Source: an uncultured Selenomonadaceae bacterium
GTDB taxonomy: Bacteria > Bacillota > Negativicutes > Selenomonadales > Selenomonadaceae
Direction of reading: 5' to 3'
Assembly (NCBI GenBank): GCA_905233135.1
Contig: CAJOCQ010000001.1
Span: 124,001-188,000, forward strand
Length of the DNA stretch: 64,000 bases
Shown one piece after another: positions 8,261 through 17,562 of this stretch. The position numbers were made by a program, and so were the translations under genes. The notes under the pieces are model-generated. The model saw only the letters and a program-made list of their open reading frames with translations. It searched no databases and was not told where the DNA came from. Position 1 is the stretch's first letter. Every line of letters begins with the position of its first letter.

Positions 8261-9877
8261 CTAGCCTTTAGCTTTTATTTTTTCCCTGCGCAGTTTCAAA
8301 CTTTCCAAAATTTTATTAATAGGGTGTTCTTGGCGCGTTTCGCAATTTTCGTTGCCGCAATAAATCATTGACGCGCGCCCTTTGAATTTGTGCGCAAAAA
8401 CGGTTGAGCCGCAAGTTTTGCAAGGTTTTTCCAGCGGATTATCCCAAGTTCTGAAATCGCAAGTTGGATTTTCGCAAGCGTACAAATTGCGCCCGCCGCT
8501 GAAATTTCTTTTGGTAAGAGTGCCGCCGCACTTCGGGCATTTCTGCGCAATTTTTTCAACGTACGATTTAATATTCTTGCATTCGGGGTAATTTGAACAC
8601 GCCAAATAATTGCCGTATCTGCCGTGCTTTAAAAGCATTTTATGTCCGCACTTTTCGCAAATTTCGTCAGTTTCAATAACGGGGACTTCTTGAATTTGCG
8701 CGCCTTCGGGCAATGACGCCATAGCACTTTCAAAACTTTTATTAAAATTCGCGCAGTAATTTTCAATGACGGGAATTTTTTCGGCGGTACCTTCAACAAT
8801 TTTTTCAAGCTGCGAATTAAAATTGTTGTAAGCCTCCGCGCTGAAATCTTTATCAAAAAAGCCGTCCAACGCGCTTAAAACTTTTTCGCCAAGTTCTGTA
8901 ACTTTGTAAACAGAATCTTCAACCGTGATATATTGCCGCTTAATAAGGCTTAACATTCCCAACGAAAAATAATTTGCCCAATCGACTTTCAATTTATCGA
9001 GTGCGAGCATAATTGCCAAATTTGTATTTGCGCCGTCGAGTTTTACTGCAGTTGAAAAGCCGCCGTTAATTGCAGAAAAAATCAATTCGTACAGCTTGAA
9101 TTGGTTATCGGAAAGAAATTCTTTGACACTTTCGGGCGTGCGGTTTTCGGAAGTAATTTTAATTTCGCCTGCGGGGAATTTTATCAAGCCGGCGCAGGTT
9201 TTATCTAAAGTAATTCCCTCATAAAGCTGATTTAAAAGCAAGCGAGTTTTTGACGCGGAAAAATTTAAATCACGCGCCGCCAATTCCTGCAAAGTTGCCG
9301 CAGTAAGATTTTTTGAAATTTTGAAAGTTCCCGCCTTTTTATTTTCTGCAACAACTTTTAAAAGCATAGCGCGAAAACGCCCGACTTTATTGCCGCGCCA
9401 AATTTTGTAGGAAAAAAATTCGCCGACTTTATGGCTTGCGATTTTGTCAACAAGTTGTTTTGCCTGATAGGCGTCAACAAGCTTTTGATTAACGGGGCTT
9501 GCGTTTTGAATTGCGGCTTTAACGGCGTCTTTAGTCAATTCTTCGCAGATAACGCGGCAATGTCCCTGTTCGTTAATCCCGAAAAGTTCGCAGTACTGAT
9601 TAGCCAAAAATTCGCCTTCGGCGTTGGGATTTGTAGCAATGAAAATCAAGCCCGCGTCCATAGTTGCTTTTTTTAGCATTTGCAAAGTTGAACCTTGCCC
9701 GCGTATAGTTTTATAATCGGCGGCGTAATTATTTTCTTCGTCAACAGCCAAGCGGCTTTTGGGCATTGCCTTTAAAAATCCTTCGGTAGATAAAACGGAA
9801 TAGGAGCCGCCGAGCAATTTTTTCAGTGTTTTAGCTTTGTTGGCACTTTCAACCAATATCAAAGACTTTGCAGCCAT
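8261..9877 (-). CDS. Topoisomerase I (TopA) homologue lacking catalytic residues
   Basis: This gene occupies the place that topA holds upstream of trmFO in Firmicutes and is clearly homologous to bacterial type IA topoisomerase. The toprim-like start [13 protein letters not shown] keeps Glu10, and [18 protein letters not shown] and [10 protein letters not shown] match TopA. However, the acidic triad motif DxDxEGE is NPNAEGE (83-89), and the active-site GLITYMRTDS is [10 protein letters not shown], with Phe234 in place of the nucleophilic Tyr. The AHEAIRPT segment is deleted and GRPSTYA is replaced by DWANYFS. Three C4 zinc ribbons remain (Cys407-433, 447-473, 486-512). At 538 residues it is far shorter than the usual ~700. 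DNA cleavage is therefore not expected; a DNA-binding or regulatory role is my inference. The ATG has AAGGAG upstream. Confidence 0.85.
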   Translation of the reverse strand: MAAKSLILVESANKAKTLKKLLGGSYSVLSTEGFLKAMPKSRLAVDEENNYAADYKTIRGQGSTLQMLKKATMDAGLIFIATNPNAEGEFLANQYCELFGINEQGHCRVICEELTKDAVKAAIQNASPVNQKLVDAYQAKQLVDKIASHKVGEFFSYKIWRGNKVGRFRAMLLKVVAENKKAGTFKISKNLTAATLQELAARDLNFSASKTRLLLNQLYEGITLDKTCAGLIKFPAGEIKITSENRTPESVKEFLSDNQFKLYELIFSAINGGFSTAVKLDGANTNLAIMLALDKLKVDWANYFSLGMLSLIKRQYITVEDSVYKVTELGEKVLSALDGFFDKDFSAEAYNNFNSQLEKIVEGTAEKIPVIENYCANFNKSFESAMASLPEGAQIQEVPVIETDEICEKCGHKMLLKHGRYGNYLACSNYPECKNIKSYVEKIAQKCPKCGGTLTKRNFSGGRNLYACENPTCDFRTWDNPLEKPCKTCGSTVFAHKFKGRASMIYCGNENCETRQEHPINKILESLKLRREKIKAKG

Positions 9878-9940
9878 TGAAAATTCTCCTTCGTCGCAAT
9901 TTGGGTTTTTGGGGATTTTGCCTAATCCCCAGATTTTAGG

Positions 9941-9969
9941 ATTATATTTTGAGAAAGATTTATTGTCAA
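9941..9969 (-). promoter_or_regulatory. Sigma-70 promoter of the topA-like/trmFO/hslVU operon
   Basis: On the minus strand TTGACA (9964-9969), a 17-base spacer and TATAAT (9941-9946) form a full-consensus promoter about 64 bases before the ATG. Confidence 0.85.
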
Positions 9970-10096
9970 GCGCGGGTTATCTGTTACTGACATACAGTTT
10001 TTATTTTGATATAAATTAATTCTAGTTATCTGATCCAATTAAAAACGCCGTTCGTTCAACGTTTTTTTTACGCCTAAAATAAGTTGAATTAAAAAA

Positions 10097-10122
10097 ATCC
10101 CCGACTTTCAAAGTTGGGGATT
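10097..10122. terminator. Bidirectional terminator after the first chemoreceptor gene
   Basis: ATCCCCGACTTT/AAAGTTGGGGAT is nearly a perfect palindrome flanked by A-run and T-run, so it can terminate in both directions. On the minus strand it follows the chemoreceptor gene. Confidence 0.8.
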
Positions 10123-10147
10123 TTTTCTTTGCATAAAAATTTTCAGA

Positions 10148-11944
10148 TTAAATTTTGAACTTGCCAATAATATCTTGCATTTGTTGTGCCATTTCTGCAA
10201 GAGAGCGGCTGGCGTCTGCAATTTCGTGCATAGTGGCTGATTGTTGTTCGCCCGAAGCAGAAACAGTTTCAGATTCACTTGCAACTTCGCGGCTCTTGGC
10301 GTTAATTCTGTCAACAGATTGAGTAATAACGTCGGTGCTTGCAACCAATTCCTGAACAATTTTCGCCATACGTTCGGAACTTCTTGAAACTTCGGTAACA
10401 CGTTCACTGATAGTTTCAAAAGTTTTGCCCGCCTCGTCAACGGCGTCCGCGCCTGTCTTGACGTTTTGAACGCCTTCTTGCATTGCGGTAACTGCGTCTT
10501 GCGATTTAGCTTGAATGGAGCCTATTAACGCGGAAATTTCTTTTGCGGAAGTTTGAGACTGTTCTGCAAGTTTTCTGACTTCATCTGCAACAACAGCAAA
10601 TCCGCGCCCGTGTTCGCCCGCGCGCGCCGCTTCAATAGCCGCATTCAACGCAAGCAAATTTGTTTGGTCAGCAATTTCTGAAATTGCGTCAACGATTTTA
10701 CCGATTTTTTCTGATTCTTCGCCAAGTTGCGAAATAACATCCGCCGAAGCACTGACTGAAGTTTCAATTCTTTCCATTTGGTCAATAGCGTGTTTGACGG
10801 CTTTATTTCCCGTATCTGCGGCGGCGTTGGTATGTTCAATTTCTTTTGAAGAACCCTGCAAAGTTTTTTTGAAGGTGTCCATATTCTGTTTAAGTTCTTC
10901 AGCTTTTGTGGTAGCGTTTTCGACTTCGGCGAATTGTTCGGTACACGCGCCGGCAACATTAACGATAGATTCTGCAACTTGATTAATGGCGGTTGTAGAT
11001 TGATCCGCACTTGCCGTTAATTGTTGAGAAGCGGCTGCAACTTGTTCGGCGGAAGTCATAACCTTACTAATCATTGTACTGACATTATCTTGAAGTTTGG
11101 TAACGGCGCGCGCCATAACGCCAATTTCGTCCGAGCGGTTCGGGTCAATGTCATTGTTAGTGCCTTTATTGCGAAAATCGCCAGTTGCCAAAACGTCCAA
11201 TGTTGAAGTTAAAGCGCGAATCGGAATAATAAGATAATTCGCAAAGAAAATTGCAATGAAAATCATAACTACTTCCAAAATGACACCTACAACGCACATT
11301 TTGATAACGATACCTTTTAAATTTTCGTCGGAGCGGGCTTGCATTTCGGCGGCTCTTGCGTCAATGTAATCAATCCAAACACCCGTACCAATTACCCATT
11401 GATAGGGCTCATAAGCCATAGTAAAATTTTTCTTCGGCAAAGATTCTGTTTGATTGGGCTTGGGGAACATTAAATCAGTAAAGCCGCCGCCTTGTTTTCT
11501 GCCGTTTTCAATCATTTCTTGAATAAATTTTCTGCCGCTTGGGTCAGTAGCGTCGATACGGGATTTACCTTCGGTATTTGCGCGCCCGAGCAAAACTACG
11601 TTGACGCCTTCATAGGTATCAATCCAGAAATAGCCGCCGTCGCCTTCGTAGCGCATTTCGCGCACAATATCGGCGGCTTGTTTTTTAGCCTGTTCTTCGG
11701 TAAGTTCGCCTGCGACTTGGCGTTTATGAATTTCATCAATAACGCTTATTGCAGAGAGAGTTTGGTTTTTTAATTGTTCCTCAACATCTTTAGTCAACAT
11801 TGCGCGAAATTCGACAAGTTCCGTTTTGTTGTTGTTGACAATATCCATTGTGAAAACCGTTGCTACAATGAATAAAGTTGCGAATGAAGCCCCAATCATC
11901 ATTAGCAAAAATTGAGTCTTCATGGACGATTTTGCACTATCCAA
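10148..11944 (-). CDS. Methyl-accepting chemotaxis protein with Cache sensor domain
   Basis: A 598-residue transmembrane chemoreceptor. TM1 lies at about residues 11-33 and an extracytoplasmic single Cache domain at about 37-195 ([10 protein letters not shown] and [15 protein letters not shown] are typical of Cache_2, which often senses small organic acids). TM2 is near 210-235, followed by HAMP and a signalling domain with the hairpin tip [20 protein letters not shown]. No C-terminal CheR/CheB-binding pentapeptide is seen; it ends in GKFKI. The TTG start has AGGAGG nine bases upstream; an ATG seven codons later is an alternative. The ligand is unknown. Confidence 0.95.
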   Translation of the reverse strand: MDSAKSSMKTQFLLMMIGASFATLFIVATVFTMDIVNNNKTELVEFRAMLTKDVEEQLKNQTLSAISVIDEIHKRQVAGELTEEQAKKQAADIVREMRYEGDGGYFWIDTYEGVNVVLLGRANTEGKSRIDATDPSGRKFIQEMIENGRKQGGGFTDLMFPKPNQTESLPKKNFTMAYEPYQWVIGTGVWIDYIDARAAEMQARSDENLKGIVIKMCVVGVILEVVMIFIAIFFANYLIIPIRALTSTLDVLATGDFRNKGTNNDIDPNRSDEIGVMARAVTKLQDNVSTMISKVMTSAEQVAAASQQLTASADQSTTAINQVAESIVNVAGACTEQFAEVENATTKAEELKQNMDTFKKTLQGSSKEIEHTNAAADTGNKAVKHAIDQMERIETSVSASADVISQLGEESEKIGKIVDAISEIADQTNLLALNAAIEAARAGEHGRGFAVVADEVRKLAEQSQTSAKEISALIGSIQAKSQDAVTAMQEGVQNVKTGADAVDEAGKTFETISERVTEVSRSSERMAKIVQELVASTDVITQSVDRINAKSREVASESETVSASGEQQSATMHEIADASRSLAEMAQQMQDIIGKFKI

Positions 11945-12012
11945 AAAAATCTCCTCCTAAAACAAATAGTAGAAATAAATTCTATTCTACGCCAAAAATT
12001 TCCTGCAGAAAA

Positions 12013-12696
12013 TCAATTTGTTATAGCAGAAATTTTAATGTTGGAAATTTCGGCGGCAAGATTTTTTTTCAATTTAGATTCTAAATCTTTCAAAGTTTCA
12101 GCGTCGAAAAGGTAACTGACATTTGGCAAAAAATTAATTTTCGATTCGCCGCAAAAATTTTCGGTATACACGTTATAAAAAATCGTAAAATCGCTGTTGG
12201 TTGCAAAGTTGCTGTAATTTAAAATAATGTAGGAGCCGTTGGAAATTTTGGCGGGCTTATCGGGCGTTATGAAAAGTTGAAAACCTTCGATATTTGCGGG
12301 CAAAGTTTTCGGGTATTCCCAAGCGTCAAATTTTTTATCGGCAATAAGTAAATCTGTTACGGTATTTGCGGGCGCAGAAAGATTTTCAATGGAATTTTGC
12401 ATTTCGTCATTTAAAATTTTTGCGAAAGTTTCAAGCGTATTTGAAAAAAATTTCGTCAAACAAAATTCAGTTAAACCAATTTTGACGCGGACTTTATATT
12501 CTTGCGTTTCTTCGTGGAAGTACGCGGCAAAGGAGCGGTGGCTTTCTTCGTTATCGTAGCTGAAGTAGAAAAATTTATCGCCGTCTTCGGCAAAGATTTT
12601 TTTCAGCTTGTAGCCTGCAATTTCTTCGCGCAGGTTATCAAAAATTTTTGTACTTTCAAGTTCGGCAAGGATTTTATTTTTTGTATCGATTTTCAT
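12013..12696 (-). CDS. Hypothetical protein
   Basis: A 227-residue protein without signal peptide or membrane segment and rich in Phe, Asn and Lys. It looks like a soluble alpha/beta protein; a repeated pattern of NxSNFATNSDFTIFYNVY-type strands is visible near the C-terminus. I do not recognise a family. The ATG at 12696 has GAGAGG seven bases upstream. It lies downstream of the STAS-kinase gene across a terminator-like hairpin and 68 bases upstream of the first chemoreceptor gene, so cotranscription with either is uncertain. Confidence 0.75.
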   Translation of the reverse strand: MKIDTKNKILAELESTKIFDNLREEIAGYKLKKIFAEDGDKFFYFSYDNEESHRSFAAYFHEETQEYKVRVKIGLTEFCLTKFFSNTLETFAKILNDEMQNSIENLSAPANTVTDLLIADKKFDAWEYPKTLPANIEGFQLFITPDKPAKISNGSYIILNYSNFATNSDFTIFYNVYTENFCGESKINFLPNVSYLFDAETLKDLESKLKKNLAAEISNIKISAITN

Positions 12697-12708
12697 ATTT
12701 TACCTCTC

Positions 12709-12736
12709 AAAAAAAGCCGCCCTGTTATGAGCGGCT
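12709..12736 (-). terminator. Intrinsic terminator after the STAS-kinase gene
   Basis: On the minus strand AGCCGC/GCGGCT with a ten-base loop is followed by seven T. It sits just before the ribosome binding site of the next gene. Confidence 0.75.
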
Positions 12737-12747
12737 GAAATATTTTA

Positions 12748-13941
12748 TTAAAAAATTTCTTTCAAGCGTTCAACCTGTTTCATTGCCCAATCAAAATTCG
12801 GGAAGAAATTTTTTCTTGCGCCTTCGACATATAAAAGTTTTCTTTCTTCCGAAATTTGAACGTGTTTCATCGGGAAAACTGCCGCGCGTAAAAGTGCGAA
12901 TGCTTGAAAAATTCCTTTCAATTCGGCAATTTTGGCGGCGTCATTCGTTTCAAAATAATTTGCAAGCAAGCTGTTCCAAAATTTTATAATATTATCTTGA
13001 GACAAAGTTAAAGCCTTTTGAATAGATTCTTGGTCGCTGCAAAGCACGTGAAAAGCCCCTGCCGCAAAATCAAAAACAGGGTGCGCGTAGCCTATGTCCG
13101 CCATATCGATAACGACAATTTCGCCGTTTTGATAAAGCGTGTTGCCCGCGTGAAAATCGCAATGCACGATTGTATTTCTGTCAGGCACGGCGGAAATTAT
13201 TTTTTCAAGCATTGAATATTCTGCGGTGTTGTAAAATTGTTTCATACCTTCCGCCCAATCCAGCCACGTACCTTTTATCGAAGGGAAGCCGTCACTTTCT
13301 TCAATTTCTGTTTCGTGCATAAGTTTCAACAGCGCGGCAAATTTTTTCATAACTTCTTCAAAATGTGCGCCGTTATCGGCACTAAGCATATTTCCGACGG
13401 TTACGGCGTTTGCAATCATTTCAAAAACTACGCCGTAAGTTTCGCCGCAACGCACCAAGTCATATGAAATTGCGGTAGGAATGCCGGCAAGAAAAGCTTT
13501 TTTCGCCAAGTCAATTTCGCGGGTAATTTTGTACATTGGGACTTTTTTATCATAAACTTTAATGATTGTATCGGCGTCGATTCTGTAAACTTTGCTGCTC
13601 ATTCCAATTCCGACTTGTTGCAAGCCTTCGATTGAAACATTGCGCAATTTTTTTTGCACGTCAAACATTGTGGTAAATCCCGTCATTTCAAGTACTTCAA
13701 AAATTTCTTTTGATGCGTTTTCGATTTTAATTTTTTGTTTTTTCGACTTGCGAAATTTCATTAAAATTCTTAAGCCCGCGCTTGAAATATATTGAAGGTT
13801 GTCAACGTCAAAAATTAATTCGCAATTTGGATTTTCTGCAATAATTGTTTTAATGTTTTGTTCGACTTCGGCGGCGTTATTTGAATCAATGCGCCCTTCG
13901 AGGAAAATTTTCAGTTGACCGTCTTCAATTTTAAAATTCAT
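12748..13941 (-). CDS. STAS domain fused to an aminoglycoside-phosphotransferase-like kinase
   Basis: Residues 1-95 form a STAS domain of the anti-sigma-antagonist type, with the phosphoacceptor-like loop YISSAGLRIL (Ser53/Ser54). Residues from about 105 onward form an APH/choline-kinase-like fold. Its catalytic loop is HCDFHAGN (His260, Asp262, Asn267), its metal-binding Asp is in VIDMAD (Asp279), and a Lys lies in TIIKVY. This kinase half resembles the family TIGR02172, described as a paralogous family in Fibrobacter. The substrate is unknown. The ATG overlaps the end of mtlD by 11 bases and AGGAG lies inside mtlD, so the two are translationally coupled. This suggests a role tied to mannitol/fructose use, but that is inference. 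Confidence 0.85.
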   Translation of the reverse strand: MNFKIEDGQLKIFLEGRIDSNNAAEVEQNIKTIIAENPNCELIFDVDNLQYISSAGLRILMKFRKSKKQKIKIENASKEIFEVLEMTGFTTMFDVQKKLRNVSIEGLQQVGIGMSSKVYRIDADTIIKVYDKKVPMYKITREIDLAKKAFLAGIPTAISYDLVRCGETYGVVFEMIANAVTVGNMLSADNGAHFEEVMKKFAALLKLMHETEIEESDGFPSIKGTWLDWAEGMKQFYNTAEYSMLEKIISAVPDRNTIVHCDFHAGNTLYQNGEIVVIDMADIGYAHPVFDFAAGAFHVLCSDQESIQKALTLSQDNIIKFWNSLLANYFETNDAAKIAELKGIFQAFALLRAAVFPMKHVQISEERKLLYVEGARKNFFPNFDWAMKQVERLKEIF

Positions 13942-15082
13942 TGTAATTCTCCTTAATCATTGAAAAAAGTTTTGAATTTAAATTTAAGCCGGTATACTTT
14001 GAAATAGCGGCGTCGATACCGTTTTCTTTGATAAAGTTTTGAATTTCGGCGGCTTCATTATCGCCCGCTAAATCAAATTTAAAGGCGGCGGCGGCAACTT
14101 TCGCCAATGCAACGGGCAAAATTCCGCGCTCGATAAGTTGACTTGCAGGCGAAATAATTCTGTCAGCGGCTGAAAGTTTTCTTTTCGGCGAACGTGCAAC
14201 GCGCGAAACTTCGTCCGACAAATTGGGATTTGCAAAGCGGTTTTCTGTAGTTTGAACGTAATGACGGTGCGCGGCGGGCGCAAATTTATATTTGTCAATC
14301 AGCAACGCTGAAGTTTCCGCCCAAACGTCTCGCGCAGTTTCCAAAATTTCCGCGTCCTTCATTGCGCTTGAAATATCTTGAATCCCCTTCAAGTACGCAA
14401 GGTAAGCTATTGCGGCGTGTCCCGTGTTAATCGTAAAAATTTTTCTGTCAATGTAGGCGTTGAGATTTTCAACAACCGTCAAGCCTTGAATGTCAGATAA
14501 ATCGCCTTTAACCTGCGCGGCGTCAATATCCCATTCGGCGAACTCCTCAACAGTTACCAAAAGTTTTTCGCCGCCAATTTGATTTGGGACAATCCTGTCA
14601 ACTGCGGCGTCAGGGAAGCCTACAAATTTTTCAAGTTCAGATTTAATATCGTCAGAAAGTTTTGCGTAAACAAAATTTTTCAGCGCGGTGGAACTGCCGA
14701 ACATATTTTCACAAGCAATGATATTAAGCGGCTTTTTATTTTTGGCAAGGCGTCTTTTTAAACCCTGCGCGATATTTTCAGCAATAAATTTTAAAGCACT
14801 AGGACCAATAGCGGTTGTAATAATATCCGCGTCAACAATGGCGTCAACTACCGCGTCAACTGCAACGTCGTTTCTGTCGCTGTCAATCGCACTTACATTT
14901 TCGACAAGAATTTTTTCAGGCTTGCCCGTAATTTGTACGTGATATTTTTTCTGCGCGTTAATATCGTCAACAAGTTCATCAATAATATCAATGAAAGTTA
15001 CATGATAACCCGACTTTGATAAAAGCAAGCCGATAAATCCGCGCCCGATATTTCCCGCGCCGAAATGTACAGCATTTTTCAT
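13931..15082 (-). CDS. mtlD: Mannitol-1-phosphate 5-dehydrogenase
   Basis: MtlD interconverts mannitol 1-phosphate and fructose 6-phosphate with NAD. The 383-residue protein starts MKNAVHFGAGNIGRGF, the typical Rossmann dinucleotide motif, and contains DRIVPNQ and NTGHAAIAYLAYLKG, which match the family. The ATG at 15082 has GGGAGG eight bases upstream; the five extra residues possible upstream run into that site. No mannitol PTS genes are in the window, but fructose PTS genes are 2.5 kb upstream on the same strand. In a fructose-using anaerobe it could make mannitol as an electron sink. A 15-bp palindrome lies just upstream. Confidence 0.97.
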   Translation of the reverse strand: MKNAVHFGAGNIGRGFIGLLLSKSGYHVTFIDIIDELVDDINAQKKYHVQITGKPEKILVENVSAIDSDRNDVAVDAVVDAIVDADIITTAIGPSALKFIAENIAQGLKRRLAKNKKPLNIIACENMFGSSTALKNFVYAKLSDDIKSELEKFVGFPDAAVDRIVPNQIGGEKLLVTVEEFAEWDIDAAQVKGDLSDIQGLTVVENLNAYIDRKIFTINTGHAAIAYLAYLKGIQDISSAMKDAEILETARDVWAETSALLIDKYKFAPAAHRHYVQTTENRFANPNLSDEVSRVARSPKRKLSAADRIISPASQLIERGILPVALAKVAAAAFKFDLAGDNEAAEIQNFIKENGIDAAISKYTGLNLNSKLFSMIKENYNEF

Positions 15083-15105
15083 TTGAAAACCTCCCAAAAT
15101 TTTTT

Positions 15106-15120
15106 ATTGTAAATTACAAT
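15106..15120. promoter_or_regulatory. Perfect palindrome, possible operator upstream of mtlD
   Basis: ATTGTAAATTACAAT is a perfect 7+1+7 inverted repeat placed 24 bases before the mtlD start, where a repressor would overlap the transcription start. No regulator for it is encoded nearby. Confidence 0.45.
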
Positions 15121-15149
15121 ATTTTAATACATATTTTGAAAAAATTGCA

Positions 15150-15178
15150 ATAAAAGAGGGCGCACGTCCTGCGCGCCC
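15150..15178 (-). terminator. Intrinsic terminator of the second chemoreceptor gene
   Basis: On the minus strand GGGCGCGC/GTGCGCCC encloses a five-base loop and is followed by CTCTTTTATT. The arm sequence resembles the first hairpin of repeat family B. Confidence 0.75.
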
Positions 15179-15203
15179 GAATTTTTCTAAAAAATTTTAC
15201 TAA

Positions 15204-17219
15204 CTATCTGTCGATTTTAAATTTTGAAACAGATTTTTGCAACTCTTCGGCAAGTTGCGCCAAAGAGCGGCTTGCAGCGGCAACGTTATCCATAGTTGCA
15301 GATTGTTGCTCGGTGGCGGCTGAAACATTTTGCGCCTCGTTGGAATTTTTTTCGCTGATTTCTTTTATATTGTCCATTGAAGCGCGCATACCTTCCGCCG
15401 AATTTGCCATATCGTTAATTGAATGAGCGATTGAATCAACGTCGCTTGCAAGTGCCTGAATCGAAATTGAAATTTCGTCAAAAACTCTGTCAGCGTCTTC
15501 TACGGCGTGCAAGCCCGCTTGAACATTTTCGTTGCCTTCGGTAGTTGCCTCAAGTGCCTTTGACATAATCTCGGAATTTTTGGCGATTTGTTCGATAATC
15601 TTTTTTGAAGATTCGTCAGTTTCTTCAGCAAGTTTTCTAACTTCATCTGCAACAACAGAAAAACCTTTGCCCGCTTCGCCCGCGCGCGCCGCTTCAATAG
15701 CCGCGTTCAACGCCAAAAGATTTGTTTGCCCCGCAATGCTTGAAATCATTTCGACAATTTTATTAATTTCGCCGGAACTTTCAGCCATTCTGTTAGTAGC
15801 AAGTTGAATGGTTTGCATAGCGGTTGAAATATTTTCCATTTGATTTACGACGCCGCGAATTGAATTGCGCCCTTCTTCGGTACTTTGCACGGTTAAATGA
15901 GTAACGGTTGCAATAGCGTTTGTTTTTTCCATAATACCGTTGGCAGTGTCTGCAATGTTTATAGCTTCTTGATTGGTAGTTTCTGCGGCTTGTGATTGTT
16001 CAGCAACGCCGCTTGCAATAGCAACGATTGAATGTGCAACAAGATTTGACGCCTGCGAAGATTGATTTGCTGAAGTGGTCAATTCTTGGCTTGCGGAAGC
16101 AACTTTTTCTGCGTCAACAGTTATATCTTTTAAAAGGTTGCGCATAGTTTTTCGCATTTCGTTAAATCCGTTGGCAAGCACGCCAATTTCATCAGCAGTA
16201 TTAATGCTTGCATTTTCTTGGCGAAGGTCGCCGCTGTTAATAACTTCGCACTCGTCGCGCAGTTTAACAATCGGATCAGTCATTTTTGTACTGACAACAT
16301 AAATAATTACGGTTGCAACGCCGACAATTACCGCAGAAAGTCCCAACAAAATTTTCAGCAATTCATTTGACGCGGCTTCAATTTCGGAAACGGGAGCGGT
16401 TGCAATGGTTATCCAGCGTCTTTCGCCGAGATTTACGGGCGTGAAAACTGCCTTAGCCTCTTGCCCGTTCGTCATTTTATAATAGCAAGAATTTTGCTGA
16501 TTGGTTGAAACTGCCTGCTGAAAACCTTCGCGAAGGCGTTTATCAATTTGAAATTCTTCAGTTTCTTTGGTTAAATCGAGCTTGCCGACAAAATCGGGGT
16601 TTTTGTTATCGCCAATGCAAACGCCGCCTTCGTCGATAGCTGAAACGTAGCCGCTTTCCATAAAATGAAACGCGCCGACCATTTCAGAAAGAGTTCCCAA
16701 ATTTACCGTGCCGTAAACAATCCCAACAGTTTCGCCGTTATTTTTGACGGGATAAGCAAGAATGGTAATAAGTTTGCCCGTTGAACCTGAAATTGAAGGC
16801 CCCGTCATAAAGGGCTTGCCGCTTGCCATAACTTGCTTAAAATATTCGCGGGTGCCGCGCTCCATAATTTTATCTTTTTCGTTAAAAGCGGTGCCCTTGT
16901 TATCGGTAACAGCAACCATATCAAAGCCTGTAGTATGTTTTTGAACTTCTTGAAGGGCGGCAAGTTTAGCCGCGTGGTCGCCGCTGACAATAGCGGGATT
17001 GGTAGAAAGTTCATGCAGGCGAACAGATTTTTCTTGAATAAGTTTTTCCAACGATAAAGAAACTTGTTCGCCGAGTGCGCGGGCGTTTTGGTCTGAAGTT
17101 GCAATTAATTCGCTGTTACAAATTTGATAACTGACAACCGAAAAAAATATAAAACTGCAAAGGAAGAACGGCAACAACACCATTATAAATTTAGTTTTGA
17201 TACTTTTGATACTGTCCAA
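15204..17219 (-). CDS. Methyl-accepting chemotaxis protein with double Cache domain
   Basis: A 671-residue chemoreceptor. TM1 is at about residues 12-32 and a large periplasmic sensor at about 35-280 with dCache features ([47 protein letters not shown]). TM2 lies near 285-307, followed by HAMP and a signalling domain with the tip [20 protein letters not shown]. dCache sensors usually bind amino acids or related small ligands. It lies between the fructose PTS genes and mtlD, all on the minus strand. The start is a TTG with AAAGGAG eight bases upstream. It ends FKIDR without a methylation-enzyme tether. Confidence 0.95.
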   Translation of the reverse strand: MDSIKSIKTKFIMVLLPFFLCSFIFFSVVSYQICNSELIATSDQNARALGEQVSLSLEKLIQEKSVRLHELSTNPAIVSGDHAAKLAALQEVQKHTTGFDMVAVTDNKGTAFNEKDKIMERGTREYFKQVMASGKPFMTGPSISGSTGKLITILAYPVKNNGETVGIVYGTVNLGTLSEMVGAFHFMESGYVSAIDEGGVCIGDNKNPDFVGKLDLTKETEEFQIDKRLREGFQQAVSTNQQNSCYYKMTNGQEAKAVFTPVNLGERRWITIATAPVSEIEAASNELLKILLGLSAVIVGVATVIIYVVSTKMTDPIVKLRDECEVINSGDLRQENASINTADEIGVLANGFNEMRKTMRNLLKDITVDAEKVASASQELTTSANQSSQASNLVAHSIVAIASGVAEQSQAAETTNQEAINIADTANGIMEKTNAIATVTHLTVQSTEEGRNSIRGVVNQMENISTAMQTIQLATNRMAESSGEINKIVEMISSIAGQTNLLALNAAIEAARAGEAGKGFSVVADEVRKLAEETDESSKKIIEQIAKNSEIMSKALEATTEGNENVQAGLHAVEDADRVFDEISISIQALASDVDSIAHSINDMANSAEGMRASMDNIKEISEKNSNEAQNVSAATEQQSATMDNVAAASRSLAQLAEELQKSVSKFKIDR

Positions 17220-17240
17220 TTATATCGCTCCTTTCATTTT

Positions 17241-17267
17241 ATATTGACTAACTTTAAAATCGGTTTA
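17241..17267 (-). promoter_or_regulatory. Possible sigma-28 (flagellar) promoter of the second chemoreceptor gene
   Basis: On the minus strand TAAA (17264-17267), exactly 15 bases, then GTCAATAT (17241-17248) resembles TAAA-N15-GCCGATAA. The -10 agreement is 5 of 8, so this is tentative. Confidence 0.35.
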
Positions 17268-17493
17268 AAGGCGGCTAATTTCGCCGCTAAGCAGGGTTTA
17301 AACTGTTTTTAGTATAAAATATCGTGAAAATATAAAAAGCCTGAAATGAGCCTTAAAAACGATTTGAGGGAACTAAAGAAAAAGGGTTCCAAGTTTTCAG
17401 TGAATAGCGGAATAATTTTTTTAATAAAAAAGCAGAAATGTTGCAGCTCTTCAAAAAAATAAAATTTCCAAAAAAGCTTAATAAGATAAAAAT
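17268..17493. other. Intergenic region with one hairpin only
   Basis: Between the second chemoreceptor and the fructose PTS gene I see a GCGGC/GCCGC hairpin (17271-17287) and otherwise AT-rich DNA with no open frame or recognised RNA. Confidence 0.5.
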
Positions 17494-17526
17494 AACGCCC
17501 TGCCGAAAAAATTCAAACAGGGCGTT
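17494..17526 (-). terminator. Terminator downstream of the fructose PTS gene
   Basis: AACGCCCTG/CAGGGCGTT forms a perfect nine-pair stem. On the minus strand it is followed by ATTTTTATCTT, a modest T-tract. Confidence 0.7.
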
Positions 17527-17562
17527 TATCAGTTAAAAATTTTTAACGCCAAAAATTTTAAA

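Noticed and set aside
10037-10065. AACG.../...CGTTTTTTTT hairpin as a second terminator
   Set aside because: The stem is short with a 12-base loop, and no plus-strand gene ends there.
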